Assembly: GCA_036971475.1 (NCBI GenBank)
Contig: JBAIZL010000005.1
Location: 163,386,886 to 163,450,885 of the forward strand
Reading direction: 5' to 3'
DNA length: 64,000 bases
Source of the DNA: Prosapia bicincta
Taxonomy: Eukaryota; Arthropoda; Insecta; Hemiptera; Cercopidae
Under the pieces are notes generated by a model. It was given only the letters and a program-made list of their open reading frames with translations, was not told the origin of the DNA and did no database searches. This document shows positions 35,078-52,689 of the stretch, piece after piece. The position numbers and the translations under genes are program-made. The number at the start of each line of letters is the position of its first letter. Position 1 is the stretch's first letter.

Positions 35078-37521
35078 GTTTCTTCTAATCTGGGGGGGTG
35101 ATGTTGATCGCCTGCTTGTGGTGCCCCCTACGTAATCTAAACAATCAACCAAAGGTTCGCCTCTAAACACGCTGATCAGAATGACTATGAACCTTACCCA
35201 AAATGGCCCTTTTCAGGGCTCCAACACTACTCTTCGCATCATCTTCTGGAATGCAGGATGCCTTAACAATGTTAAGTTTGTACAATTCAAACGAAACGTC
35301 TACCATGCCGACGTGGTGGTTTACTATATAGTTGAAGCAGGAGCAGCTACAGAAACATCTTTTGAAGAAATAGAGAGAACCATCCAACCTAATAGCATAA
35401 TTATTGGAGATTTTAACAGTCCGTCACCGAAATGAGGCTACACACATTTATCACCGGCTGTAAAGATAACCCAAGAATTAATCGATAATAATCAACTCCA
35501 AGTCATAGATACCCCCCCCCAACATTCTTATCATATACTGGAAATTTATCAAGACCGGACTTAGTAATAACCCATCTAAATATTGCTGACAGAACCAATG
35601 TAAAACTACTGGAGGATGCAGGCAGTTGCGGCCACAGAGCTATATTCATAACCATAGAGACAAATAAAAGCGAATACATAATTACCCGAGCTCTCAGATG
35701 GAAGTTTAAGGATGCTGACTGGAGCAAATATCGAAAAGTTACAGATGCGGCTCTGGGTAATTTAGCGCTTCCAGAAATACCCGAGAAAGCTACCCGCCTT
35801 ATTAATCAAATAACTATCGAATGCGCTCTTAAATGTGTACCCAGAGGGCAAGTAAAAGAGTATAGACCCTACTGGAATTCAACGTTAACCTCGTTAAAGA
35901 AAACGTAATCGATCACGTAAAATAGCCGAAAGAACAAAAGCTCAACAAGATTTGAGATGCCTTAGAAAACACCAAGCTGAATTACACCACAAAGTAAAGA
36001 CATCCAAAAGATTAGCCTTCAAATCTTTTATTGCTAATTTGGACTACCGGAAGGATGGCACCAAAGCGCATCGCTATATATCTCGGCTAAATAACCATGC
36101 CTCCAATAAACTTCGACAGCCTATACAGTACTCAGGTAAATCCTTCGCAGACCCATACGAAGCTGCAGATGCACTAAGTAAGCATTACGCCAAAATCAGC
36201 CGCACAAGTGTGGATTAAACCGTCACTAAGGCCCTGCGTAAAACGCCAATACCATCTTGCCTCGAAGAGAAGACACACGAACTCTTCACATCACCTTTTA
36301 CAATCACGGAACTGGAATTGGCTTTAGCACAAACCAAACTTTAAAAAGGTATTGATGAGGTATATCCGGATTTCATTGTCAACTTGGGTGACGAAGCCAA
36401 GAAAACCTTTATAGCCTTGGTGAACCTGACCTGGAAACATTATGTACCTCAGCAATGGAGAAAAGCCGAAATATTACCTGTTCTGAAAAAGGATAAAACC
36501 CCTGATCAACCCGAAAGTTACAGGCCTATATCGCTAACCAGCGCCAGCTGTAAAGTGGCAGAAAGGTAGTGGTCCACCTACTTAATCCGTACATCGTACA
36601 AAAAGGCGTGCTAGACTATGCTCAAGCCGGGTTTCGAAGACACCGTAGTACTATGGATCATGTAATGAATTTTACACAACACGTCAAAGATGGATACCAC
36701 AAAAGGATGTCTACTCTGGCGGTACTAGTAGATTTCAAGGCCGCATAGGATACCGCGTGGAGGCCAATGCTATTATACAAATTGGCAACAAATGGCATAT
36801 AAGGAAACCTTTTTAGGTGGATCAAATCGTCGCTGTCACAAAGAATATTTCGAGTGCAATACAGCAACCGAAAGTCGAGATTTCGTATTCAAAAACAAGG
36901 CCTCGCTCAAGGAGCTGTTCTTAGCTGCACGCTGTTTAACATAATGATTGATGACGTACTTGACGCCGTTAAGGAAGTGATAGGAATCAAGGCACTATTA
37001 AATTCGGAAGACTTACTTATGATGGCAACGAGCAGCCGTATCCTAGCGCTTGAAACAGCATTAAATGACGCTCTCAAAAAGTTGGAAATGTGGACCAGTT
37101 ATAATTCGATGACGGTTAACTCCACAAAAACCACTTTTCAACTGTTCACGCTTTCCACCAAAGGTCCACGCATCTCTTTGTCTTACAAAAGCGATCCGTT
37201 GGAAGAAAATAGTCTCTCCAAATATCTGGGTGTAGTACTTGATAGACGACTGACATGGGGTCCTCATGTCGAACAGTGCGTGGAAAAAGCAACAAAAAGA
37301 ACTAAAATATTAAAAAGCCTGACAGCTGCAACATAGGGTGCCAACCAGGATGTCCTAATAACTACCTGTAAGTCATACATCAGACCTGTCCTTGACTACG
37401 GAAGTGAAGTGACCATCACAAGCAACCGTAACACCCTCAGTAAATTGGAAATCGTGCAGAACACAGCGTTAAGGATCATAACGGGTGCACCTAATTACCG
37501 AGGCTACAAGCTGATGTAAAC
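35078..37521 (+). pseudogene. Dead non-LTR retrotransposon (APE endonuclease and reverse transcriptase)
   Basis: Remnant of a Jockey/I-like LINE with one large coding frame, broken at many places. An AP-endonuclease start is readable from about 35220 (LRIIFWNAGCL). It jumps through an internal deletion to IIIGDFNSP near 35398 and continues to GSCGHRAIF near 35615, where the catalytic motif usually reads SDH. The reverse transcriptase follows: WRKAEILPVLKK and YRPISLTSASCK near 36450-36560, QAGFRRHRSTMDHV near 36625, VDFKAA near 36727, GLAQGAVLSCTLFN near 36900, and NSEDLLM near 37003 in place of the YADD core. NTALRIITGAPNY near 37455 marks the C-terminal part. The 3' end is cut where the Tigger-like sequence begins. 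Stops and frameshifts throughout (for example 36216, 36343, 36567, 36748, 37334) make it inactive. Confidence 0.93.
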
Positions 37522-37880
37522 ATGCCAAAAAGAAAGCATAAGATATCTCTATCATTTTGCAAATCCAAAGCCTTTAAAAGTGTGATGGAAATCAGGTTTA
37601 ATAGATAAAGTTTTAAAGGATCTCCAGTCCCGAGAAGTTTTAAAGGATCTCCAGTCCTGTTAATGAATTTGTGTACTGGATAGCTGAATGATGGGACGAA
37701 TAAAAAGAAGAAACGTTAAGTGAGAAATGTAATAAAGTCCGGAGATAAAGGAAACCTGTTGATTGTGTTATTGATCGTGTTATTGATCTACAAGAAGAAA
37801 CAGTTTTAACATTTGTTATCAACAAACTTCCAGGTTGTGTAAATGTCGATGATATGGACATGTCAATGGATGAGTAAGGA
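37522..37880 (+). pseudogene. Deletion derivative of a Tigger/jerky-like (pogo) transposase
   Basis: ATG at 37522 starts MPKRKHKISLSF, very like the N-terminus of Tigger/jerky transposases, which begins a centromere-protein-B type DNA-binding domain. After about 30 residues there is a stop and a duplicated 22-bp segment (37609-37630 and 37636-37657, 27 bp apart). Sequence typical of the other end of this family follows in broken frames: YWIAE-WDE, KEETLSEK, then VIDRVIDLQEETV and an acidic VDDMDMSMDE. The middle of the gene, including the DDE catalytic domain, is missing. It abuts the LINE remnant. Family assignment rests on short matches from memory. Confidence 0.6.
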
Positions 37881-39445
37881 CGAACGTAAGTAACAGTAAC
37901 ACGTGTCATGACTATTTAAATGGTACAAGAAGCTGCTGATGGCAGTGATGACGAGAATTAAAACTAAGGACCGACCTAGACAATACAAGAAGGGTAAATT
38001 AAAAATGATGAAGTAACTAAGAGTAACGAAGAACTGACGAAGACACCTCGCCAACAGATGTGCTTCTGTTGAGACATCTAAGTAACGAAGATTAAGGACG
38101 TTCTGTAAGTATACGCAGAAAACACATAATAAATGTATCAACCGTGATAAACAATATATTCCAAAGCAACATTATACTTATGTAAGTACTATAACCAATA
38201 CAGTTCTATATACGTGTTTTGTGCATTCCTAAATATAGTGTTAGGGTTCATTAAAACCCCTATTTTTCTATTGTAGAGGAAAGTATTTACGTATTATACG
38301 AGTTTTTGGTAATCCGAGAGAATCTAGGTCTCATCTACCTGAATTTTTTAAGCTGGCACTTGGGGCTGTGGGCCTTGCCAAAAGGCCGAGGACGAGGGGA
38401 GAGTAAACATAGGTGTCGCTTAGTTCCTCGGGTACTGGAAATCCTTAAAAATTTTATTTATACTTTACTTCAATCACACTTATAAGATTTGATCTATAAA
38501 AATTTTTGAAAAAATTAATATAAGTAACAATAGAAAATTCGCATTACCGTTTCTATGGTTTCAGTTTTTATTTCTTATCTGTCAAAATGGGGCTATGGGC
38601 AGTTTTAAAAATGCGTAAGTTAATATTAAAAATACTTGCGTAGACTAAAGATATAGGCTGTTTTGTGTTCTAGATTTAATACGGAATATGTCGTCTCGTA
38701 CGACTGGTATCAATAATAATCTCCGAAGTGATTACATATCTAAATAGTGCACAAACATTAAAAACACACATATATTGGGTTAAACTACGAGTAATAACCA
38801 TCCGCTAAATTACCAAATAAATTCTGAAAGTTCACAGAGTACAAATATACCAGAGACTCTAATGACATATCCATTCTATTTGCTAACTATCTCCACTCAC
38901 AACTGAAATAAACTATCGTGGACAAGAAAGAGAACAATAAAGTATATTTAAGTATATATCTACTTACGTCTGTCCCTAATTCTAGTAAATTACCGTGATT
39001 CCAGACTGAATATGTTTAGAAAGCAATGCAGACAACCAGCTACGCTTGTATGACTTTACTGTACTAACAGTACATTATATTCCAAAATAACGTCTTTGTC
39101 TTTACTAAATATACATTTATTTGATTGTTTTAAACTCTATAGAAATATTTGTAATAAAAATTAGTACAGATTCTAGAAACGTTACGGAATCACTTATTAT
39201 TTATGGTAATTGTATAGATTGGTTTTATAACAATTTAGTTTTCTCGTACAGCTGCTGCACTATTGTGATCAGGTGTTTAAATGTAAACAAGTCCTTGTTA
39301 AATAAAACTATAATGGTGTTAGTGTCACCTCAGTTTGAAATACGATTAAAACATAAATATAATGTGAATCTGGAAGTAATGCAATATACCAAGTAATGAA
39401 TGTTTAAAAACACTTTTTATGTGGTCACGGGGTTTTTTAACTTTG
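37881..39445. other. A+T-rich stretch without recognised genes
   Basis: A small perfect hairpin (GGCCTT, 5-nt loop, AAGGCC) lies at 38371-38387 in a G+C-richer patch. The open frame at 39121-39396 shows no motif that I know. Confidence 0.5.

Positions 39446-39448
<3 letters not shown>

Positions 39449-39522
<74 letters not shown>
39449..39522. repeat. (TA)n microsatellite
   Basis: About 36 uninterrupted TA dinucleotides just upstream of the 107-bp satellite. Confidence 0.95.
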
Positions 39523-39526
<4 letters not shown>

Positions 39527-39642
39527 AACTAGGTTTTAACTACTTTACAATATGTTTGTTAGTTTATTAAAGGAGTTTATTACTGTTTATTTTAAGCAGA
39601 TCATTAAAATAAACATAATATAAAACACATTGGGGATCCTAA

Positions 39643-42600
39643 AACATGTTTACTTCTGCTTTGTTTACTCTTTCAGAATCCACCTTGTACGAGTTTTGCT
39701 GTACTACCTTCCATTTCACAGCGTTGTATTGGCTCTTTACCAACTTTAGGTCATCTTTACTTCTGTTTTGTTTACTCTTTCACCTACCTTGTACTAGTTT
39801 TGGTGTACTACCTTCCATTTCATTGCTTTGTATTGACTCTTTACCAGCTTTAGGCCATGTTTACTTCTGCTTTGTTTACTCTTTCAGGAGGACCTTGTAC
39901 TAGATTAGCTGTACTACCTTCCATTTCATTGCTTTGTATTGACTCTTTACCAGCTTTAGGCCATGTTTACTTCTGCTTTGTTTACTCTTTCAGAATCCAC
40001 CTTATACGAGTTTTGCTGTACTACCTTCCATTTCACAGCGTTGTATGTGCTCTTTACCCACTTTAGGTCATGTTTACTTCTGTTTTGTTTACGCTTTCAA
40101 CCTACCTTGTACTATTTTTGTTGTACTACCTTCCATTTCATTGCTTTGTATTGACTCTTTACCAGCTTTAGGCCTTGCTTACTTCCACTTTCTTTACTCT
40201 TTCGGGATCCAACTTGTACGAGTTTTATTGTACTACCTTCCATTTCACAGCTTCGTATGGGCTATTTACCCACTTTAAGCAATTTTTACTTCCGCATTGT
40301 TTACTCTCTCAGGATTGAGTATGGTTGTACTACCTTCCATTTCATTGCTTTGTATTGAATTTTTTACCAGCTATAGGCCATGTTTACTACTGCTTTGTTT
40401 ACTCCTTCAGGAGAACCTTGTACTAGATTAGCTGTACTCCCTTCCATTTCACAGCTTTTTAGTGGCTCTTTATCCACTTTAGGCAATGTTTACTTCCGCA
40501 TTGTTACTCTCTCAGGATTGAGTTTGGTTGTACTACCTTCCATTTCACAGCGTTGTATGGGCTCCTTACCCACTTTAGGCCATGTTTACTTCTGTTTTGT
40601 TTACTCATTCAACCTAGCTTGTACTAGTTTTGTTGTACTACCTTCCATATCAATGCTTTGTATTGAATCTTTGCCAGCTTTAAGCCATGCTTACGTCCGC
40701 TTTGTTTACTCTTTCAGGATCCAACTTGTACGAGTTTTGTTTTACTACCTTCCATTTCATTGCTTTGTATTGACTCTTTACCAGCTTTAGGCCATGTCTA
40801 CTTCTGCTTTTTTACTCTTTCAGGAGTACCTTGTACTAGAATAGCTGTACTACCTTCCATTTCACAGCTTTGTATGGGCTCTTTAAAAACTTTAGGCAAT
40901 GTTTACTTTCGCTTTGTTTATTCTTTCAGGATCCACCTTGTACTAGATAAGCTGTACTACCTTCCATTTCATTGCTTTGTATTGACTCTTTACCAGCTTT
41001 AGGCCATGCTTACTTCCGCTTTGTTTACTCTTTCACGATCCAGCTTGTAGGAGATTGGTTGTACTACCTTCCATTTCACGGCGTTGTGTGGGCTCCTTTC
41101 CCACTTTAGGCCATGTTTACTTCTGTTTTGTTTACTCTTTCAACCAACATTGTACTAGTTTTGTTGTACTACCTTCCATTTCATTGCTTTGTTTTGACTC
41201 TTTACCAACTTTAGACCATGTTTATTTCTGCTTTGTTTACTCTTTCAGGACCCACTTGTACTAGATTAGCTGTACTACCTTCCAGTTCACAGCGTTGTAT
41301 TGGTTCTTTACCAACTTTAGGTCATGTTTACTTCCGCTTTGTTTACTCTTTAGGTCTGCTCTTGTTTGGTTTACTCTTTCAACAAACCTGGTACGAGTTT
41401 TATTATACTACCTTCCATTTCATTGCTTTGTATTGACTCTTTACCAACGTTAAGCCATCTTTACTTCTGTTTTGTTTACTCTTTCAGGAGCACCTGGTAC
41501 GAGTTTTGTTGTACTACCTTCCACTTCATTGCTTTGCATTGACTCTATACCACTTTAGGCAATGTTTACTTCCGCATTGTTTACTCTCTCAGGTTTGAGT
41601 TTGGTTGTACTACCTTCCATTTCACAGCGTAGTATGGGCTCCTTACCCACTTTAGGCCATGTTTACTTCTGTTTTGTTTACTCTTACAACCTACCTTGTA
41701 CTAGTTTTGTTGTACTACCTTCCATTTTAATGCTTTGTATTGAATCTTTACTAGCTTAAGGCCATGCTTACTTCCGCTTTGTTTACTCTTTCAGGATCCA
41801 CCTTGTACGAGTTTTGTTTTACTACCTTCCATTTCATTGCTTTGTATTGACTCTTTACCAGCTTTAGGCCATGTTTACTTCTGTTTTGTTTACTCTTTCA
41901 ACCAACCTTGTACTAGTTTTGTTTTACTACCTTCTATTTCATTGCTTTGTATTGACTCTTTACCAACTTAAGACCATGTTTATTCCTGCTTTGTATACTC
42001 TTTCAGGACCCACTTGTACTAGATTAGCTGTACTACCATCCGGTTCACAGCGTTGTATTGGTTCTTTACCAACTTTAGGCCATGTTTGCTCTTGTTTTGT
42101 TTACTCTTTCAACCTACCTTGTACGAGTTTTATTATACTACCTTCCACTTGTATTGACTCTTTACCAACTTTTAGCCATCTTTACCTCTGTTTTGTTTAC
42201 TCTTTCAGGAGTACCTGGTACGAGTTTTGTTGTACTACTTTCCACTTCATTCCTTTGTATTGACTCTTTCCCAGCTTTAGGCAATGTTTACTTCTGCTTT
42301 GTTTACTCTTTGAGGAGTTGGCCTACCTTGTACTAGAATAGCTGTACTACCTTCCATTTCACAGCGTTGTATGGGCTCTTTAAACAATTTAGGCAATGTT
42401 TACTTCTGTTTTGTTTACGCTTTCAAAATACCTCGTACTAGTTTTGTTGTACTACCTTCCATTTCATTGCTTTGTATTGACTCTTTACCAGCTTTAGGCC
42501 ATTACTTCTGCTTTGTTTACTCTTTCAGGATCCACCTTGTATGAGTTTTGTTGTACTACCTTCCATTTTACAGCGTTGTATGGGCTCTTTACCCACTTTT

Positions 42601-45600
42601 GGCCATGTTTGCTTCTGCTATGTTTACTCTTTCAGGAGTACCTTGTACTAGATTAGCTGTACTACTTTCCATTTCACAGCTTTGTATGGGCTCTTTACCC
42701 ACTTTAAGCAATGTTTACTTCCGCATTGTTTACTCTCTCAGGATTGAGTTTGGTTGTACTACCTTCCATTTCATTGCTTTGTATTGAATTTTTTACCAGC
42801 TTTAGGCCATGTTTACTACAGCTTTGTTGACTCTTTCAGGACCCAGTTGTACTAGATTAGCTGTACTACCTTCCGGTTCACAGCGTTGTTTTGGTTCTTT
42901 ACCAACTTTAGGCCATGTTTACTTCCGCTTTGTTTACTCTTTCAACAGTACCTTGTACTAGTTTAGATACTAAGTCCAATTTCGCAGCTTTTATGGGCTC
43001 TTTACCAACTTCAGGTGACGTTTACTTCTCCTATGTTTACTATTTCAGGGCCTACCTTGTACTAGATTAGCTGTACTCCCTTCCATTTCACAGCGTTGTA
43101 TTATATCTTCACCAACTTCATTCTATGTATAACTCTGCTATGTTTACTCTTTCAGGGCCCAACTTGTACTAAGTTTAGCTGTAATACCTTCCATTTCATA
43201 GCGTTGTATGGGATTTTTACCAACTTTAGGCCATCTTTAATCTTGTTTTGTTTACTCTTTCAACCTACCTTGTACGAGTTTTATTATACTACCTTCAACT
43301 TCATTGCTTTGTATTGACTCTTTGCCAACTTTTAGCCATCTTTACTTCTGTTTTGTTTACTCTTTCACGAGTACCTGGTACGACTTTTGTTGTACTACTT
43401 TCCACTTCATTGCTTTGTATTGACTCTTTACCAGCTTAGGCCATGATTACGTCTGCTTTGTTTACTCTTTCAGGAGTCGGCCTACCTTGTACTAGAATAG
43501 CTGCACTACCGTCCGTTTCACAGCGTTGTATGGGCTCTTTAAACAATTTAGGCAATGTTTACTTCTGTTTTGTTTACGCTTTCAAATTACCTCGTACTAG
43601 TTTTGTTGTACTACCTTCCATTTCATTGCTTTGTATTGAATGTTTTACCAGCTTTAGGCCATGTTTACTACAGCTTTGTTTACTCTTTCAGGAGTACCTT
43701 GTACTAGATTAGCTGTACTATCTACCATTTCACAGCTTTGTATGGGCTCTTTATCTACTTTAGGCAATGTTTAATTCCGCATTGTTTACTCTCTCAGGTT
43801 GAGTTTGGTTGTACTATCTTCCATTTCATTGCTTTGTATTGAATTTTTTACCAGCTTTAGACCATGTTTATTCCTGCTTTGTATACTCTTTCAGGACCCA
43901 CTTGTACTAGATTAGCTGTACTACCTTCTGGTTCACAGCGTTGTATTGGTTCTTTACCAACTTTAGGCCATGTTTACTTCCGCTTTGTTTACTCTTTCAA
44001 CAGTACCTTGTACTAGTTTAGCTACTAAGTCCAATTTCGCAGCTTTATAGGCTCTTTACCAACTTCAGGTGACGTTTACTTCTGCTATGTTTACTCTTTC
44101 AGGGCCTACCTTGTACTAGATTAGCTGTACTCCCTTCCATTTCACAGCGTTGTATTATATCTTCACCAACTTCATTCTATGTATAACTCTGCTATGTTTA
44201 CTCTTTCAGGGCCCAAATTGTACTAAGTTTAGCTGTAATACCATCCATTTCATAGCGTTGTATGGGATCTTTACCAAATTTAGGCCATGTTTGCTCTTGT
44301 TTTGTTTACACTTTCAACCTACCTTGTACGAGTTTTATTATACTACCTTCCATTTCATTGCTTTGTATTGACTCTTTACTAGCTTTAGGCCATATTTACG
44401 TCTGCTTTGTTTACTCTTTCAGGGCCCACTTTGTACTAGATTAGCTGTACTACCTTCCATTTCACAACGTTGTATGGGCTCTTTACCAACTTTAGGTCAT
44501 GTTTACTTCCGCTTTGTTTAATCTTTCAGCAGTACCTTGTACTAGTTTAGCTACTAAGTTCCATTTCACAGCGTTGTATGGGCTCTTTACCAACTTCAGG
44601 CCAATTTACTTCTGCTATGTTTACTCTTTCAGGGCCTACCTTGTACTAGATTAGCTGTACCCCTTTAAATTTCACAGCGTTGTATTATATCTTTACCAAC
44701 TTTAGGCTATGTAAAACTCTGCTATGTTCACTATTTCAGGGCCCAACTTGTACTAAGTTTAGCTGTAATACCTTCAATGTCATAGGGTTGTATGGGATCT
44801 TTACCGACTTTAGGTCATGTTTGCTTCTGTTTTGTTTACTCTTTCAACCTAACTTGTCCGAGTTTTGTTATACTACCTTCCATTTATTTGCTTTGTATTG
44901 ACTCTTTATCTGCTTTAGGCCATGCTTACTTCCGCTTTGTTTACTCTTTTAGAATCCGCCTTGTACGAGTGTTGTTGTACTACCTTCCATTTCACAGCGT
45001 TGTATGGGCTCCTTACCGACTTTAGGCCATGTTTACTTCTGTTTTGTTTACTCTTTCAACCTACCTTGTACTATTTTTGTTGTACTACCTTCCATTTAAT
45101 TGCTTTGTATTGACTCTTTACCAGCTTTAGGCCATGTTTACGTCTGCTTTGTTTACTCTTTCAGGGCCCACCTTGTACTAGATTAGCTGTAGTACCTTCC
45201 ATTTCACAGCGTTGTATTGGCTCTTTACCAACCTTAGGTCATGTGTACTTTCGTTTTGTTTACTTCTGCTATGTTTTCTCTTTCAAGGCCCAACTTGTGC
45301 TAGTTTAGCTATACTACCATCCATTTCACAGCGTTGTATTGGATCCTTACCAACTTTAGGCCATGTTTATTTCTGCCTCGTTTACTCTTTCAGGGCCCAC
45401 CTTGTCCTAGATTAGCTGTACTACCTTCAATTTCACAGCGTTGTATTATATCTTCACCAACTTTAGGCTATGTATACTTCTGCTATGTTTACTCTTTCAG
45501 GGCCCACCTTGTACTAGATTAGTTGTGCTACCTTCCATTTCACAGCGTTGTATATGCTCTTTACCCACTTTAGGCCATGTTTACTTCAGTTTTGTTTACT

Positions 45601-46378
45601 CTTTCAACCTACCTTGTACTAGTTTTGATGTACTACCTTCCATTTCATTGCTTTTTATTGACATTTAACCAGCTTTAGGCCATATTTACTTTTGCTTTGT
45701 TTACTCTTTCAGGAGTACCCCGTACTAGGTTAGCTGTACTACCTTCCATATCATTGCTTTGTATTGTCTGTTTACCAACTTTATTCCACGTTTACTTCTG
45801 CTTTATTTACTCTTTCAGGATCTACCTTGTACGAATTTTGATGTACTACCTTCCATTTCACAGCGTATGGGCTCTTTACCCACTTTAGGCAATGTTTACT
45901 TCCGCTTTGTTTACTCTTTCAGGATCCACCTTGTACGAGTTTGTTTGTACTACCTTCCATTTCACAGCGTTGTATTGGCTCTTTACGAAATTTAGGTAAT
46001 GTTTACTTTTGTTTTGTTTACTCTTTTAACCTACCTTGTACTAGTTTAGTTCCATTTCATTGATTTGTATTGACACTTTACGAGCTGTAGGCCATGTTTA
46101 CTTCTGCTTTGTTTACTCTTTCCGGGACCACCTTGCACTAGATTAGCTGTACTACCTTCCATTTCACAGCGTTGTATTGGATCTTCACCAACTCTTGGGC
46201 TATGTATACTTCTGCTATATTTACTCTTTGAGGGCCCACCTTGTACTAGATTAGCTGTACTACCTTCCATTTTATAGCGTTGTATTATATCTTCACCAAC
46301 TTTAGGCTATGTATACTTCTGCTATGTTTAATCTTTCAGGGCCCAACCTGTACTAGATTAGCTGTACTACCTTAATAA
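39643..46378 (+). repeat. Satellite array of about 63 units of ~107 bp
   Basis: The unit runs CCATGTTTACTTCTGCTTTG, TTTACTCTTTCAGGA, CCTTGTACTAGATTAGC, TGTACTACCTTCCATTTCA, CAGCGTTGTATTGG and CTCTTTACCAACTTTAGG. Two main types differ in the middle: TTAGCTGTACTACC with CACAGCGTTG, and TTTTGTTGTACTACC with CATTGCTTTG. They often alternate or occur in blocks, so there is a higher-order structure. Because 107 is not a multiple of three, the apparent proteins (MFTSALFTLS and similar) shift frame every unit and are not genes. Many units contain a consensus-like 3' splice site, TTTACTCTTTCAG. The array ends about 690 bp before the first detected micro-exon. Confidence 0.97.
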
Positions 46379-47065
46379 TTTAAATAGTAGTACAGTAGGT
46401 ACATTACTACTGAAGAAATAAATATAAACGAGAGTGAAAATTATTTTTTTGGGGGGAGGGGAGTCTTTTATAATCGGCTCTTAATTCCAGTCTATATCTG
46501 ACAGGTGTGTAACAAATAGTTAGTTTTTAGAGGAACCTTTAGATTTCGCGTGAACTGAATAATGTTTGTTAAACCTCCTCCATAATGTATTACACTGCTC
46601 TTGAACTAATACATATGCAAACATGGGATAAAATTATGTTGTACACTTTATCTAAGGTTGTTTAAGTATATATTTATAGTGTGAAATATTAAGAGAAAAA
46701 TTTGCAAAATCTGACATCAAACAAATTAATAAATGAGTAATTCTAACCAATTCTAGCAACTCTATTTAAACATACGAGGACAAAGCGGGAAATACATTTA
46801 TGCTAAGTGGGAATACATTTTTAACACTAAAAATTGATTGAAAATATATATTATTTGAAACAGAACTATTAGATCTTCTGTTTGTAATACTTACTCAAAG
46901 TAATATAGTTTTTAAAATTAATTAATAGAAATGGACGTCTGCTTTAATAAGGCTAAATATAGCTCGATATATTTATTGTAAGTTTTGTGTTAAATATAAC
47001 TTACTATTAGAAAGCTTGTGTACCCTGAAGTTATTATATAAACATATGTTTTTGTTGTGTTACAG
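46379..47065. other. Spacer between satellite and micro-exon gene
   Basis: I looked for an upstream exon with a phase-1 donor and found none that I trust. The last 16 bases are the acceptor of exon 1. Confidence 0.5.
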
Positions 47066-51206
<4,141 letters not shown>

Positions 51207-52075
51207 GTAAGTAAAGCCTCACCATTCCCCTTTCCCTTTTTGTGATTGATACATGGAAGTGAATATTTCTATTTATGTCCATTTTAAACTCAATTAGAAC
51301 CTTCAAGATTAAATATTAAAATTCATTTTGTATAAATATAATTTCTTTTATTTTAAAATACTATCTATTTATCTGTTTAGCACTAATTATTGTTCCAGTA
51401 AATTATTATGTATTTAAACTCTCATAGTTTCTACTCAAAAGTAGAAAGGTATAAATAAATGTATAAAAGATTTATTTTGGATAGAAAGCTTTACAATATG
51501 TCCATGCAAAAGCCAAGCATCCATTCATCACATGTTCTTAAATCTGCTGTTTCTTTTCCCGTTATATAGAGATTTCTACGTACAAAATTGTTTTTAAAGT
51601 GTCATATTTAGATAAAACCACAGCCTCTTGCTTGCAACGTCATCGAGATTGCCCACAGTGACTTTATCACTAAGTAATATTTCATTTATTAATAGATTAA
51701 TAGTATCCATAATCTTCTGAACACAGAATAAATGCTCTAGAAGCCACTATAGCCACTCCGTTGGTGTTAGATGTATTTCATCATGGAAACCTTTATCCTT
51801 CATACATTATTAAAAACACAAAGTAATTGTCACACTTCAGCGTGTCCTCAATAAATATTTATTCAGAATTGCTTGTACTTAGCTCATATTCTTTCCATCG
51901 GTTCTTCTTTGTGTATGTTTTCAATGAAATTAGAGATATCAATAACCATTTCCGGCTCTTTTAATTTTCTTATTTATCAAGCTACTTTATTGTGCCAGTT
52001 TATTCTAAATGTGTAAAATGTTTTATAGGTTTTATATGGATTTCTAGAAATTTTAATATAAATTTGCTTTTACAG

Positions 52076-52345
52076 AATCAACTGTATGGCTTCCACAACT
52101 ACCAGAAGCACAACTCACTGCTATGACACATGGATATGACACACAGATGCGACTCATGGCTATGACCCACAGATGCGACTCATGGCTATGACACATGGAT
52201 ATGACATACACTACTTCGACACACGGACGTAACACACGGATTGACACTTGGATTTGACACACCCGGCGATGAGTCCCAGAATATGACAAAAATTTATAGT
52301 ACTTTTAAATAAATTTCTGTATAAAATAAAAGACTTTTTATTTAC
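52076..52345 (+). other. Terminal exon of the micro-exon gene (stop at junction, then 3' UTR)
   Basis: Acceptor TTTTACAG at 52075. Exon 9 ends in T and this exon begins AA, so splicing makes TAA across the junction and the rest is 3' UTR. The same frame stays open for 37 more codons to a TGA at 52189-52191. An upstream exon ending in G would give GAA and a longer C-terminus. The exon contains imperfect direct repeats (GCGACTCATGGCTATGAC, CACATGGATATGACA). AATAAA occurs at 52308-52313 and 52325-52330; the 3' end is probably near 52340. Confidence 0.65.
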
Positions 52346-52684
52346 CCCTTCTATTAAAATTAAGTTATTTTTAGTTTTCCACAAATTTTTGTCATTTTCC
52401 TTATTTAGCTATTTACCAATAGTACACATTCTGTTATTAAAAGTAAAGGCTGCAGTGATCGGAAGAAGATGACACGGCTTGAGCGACCAAAGGCTGTTAC
52501 ATAGTAAACATATTTTTTGGAAAGACTATTTTATAAACTTTGAGAAAATCATTTTGATTAATTATATCCAAAGGGAACTTATTCTAAGTTAGTTGAAATT
52601 ATAACGAAAATAATTTTTATTTAACAACACACTTTATAGGAAAATGTATCTTTTGAAAATATTTTAGCAATTAGTATTTTGATT
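52346..52684. other. Spacer between micro-exon gene and BEL/Pao element
   Basis: A+T rich with nothing recognisable. Confidence 0.6.
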
Positions 52685-52689
52685 CTCTC

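Noticed and set aside
39646..46270. Many 60-136 aa frames such as MFTSALFTLS in the satellite
   Set aside because: The 107-bp period changes frame at every unit, the same phrases appear in all three frames, and stops recur. They are by-products of the repeat.
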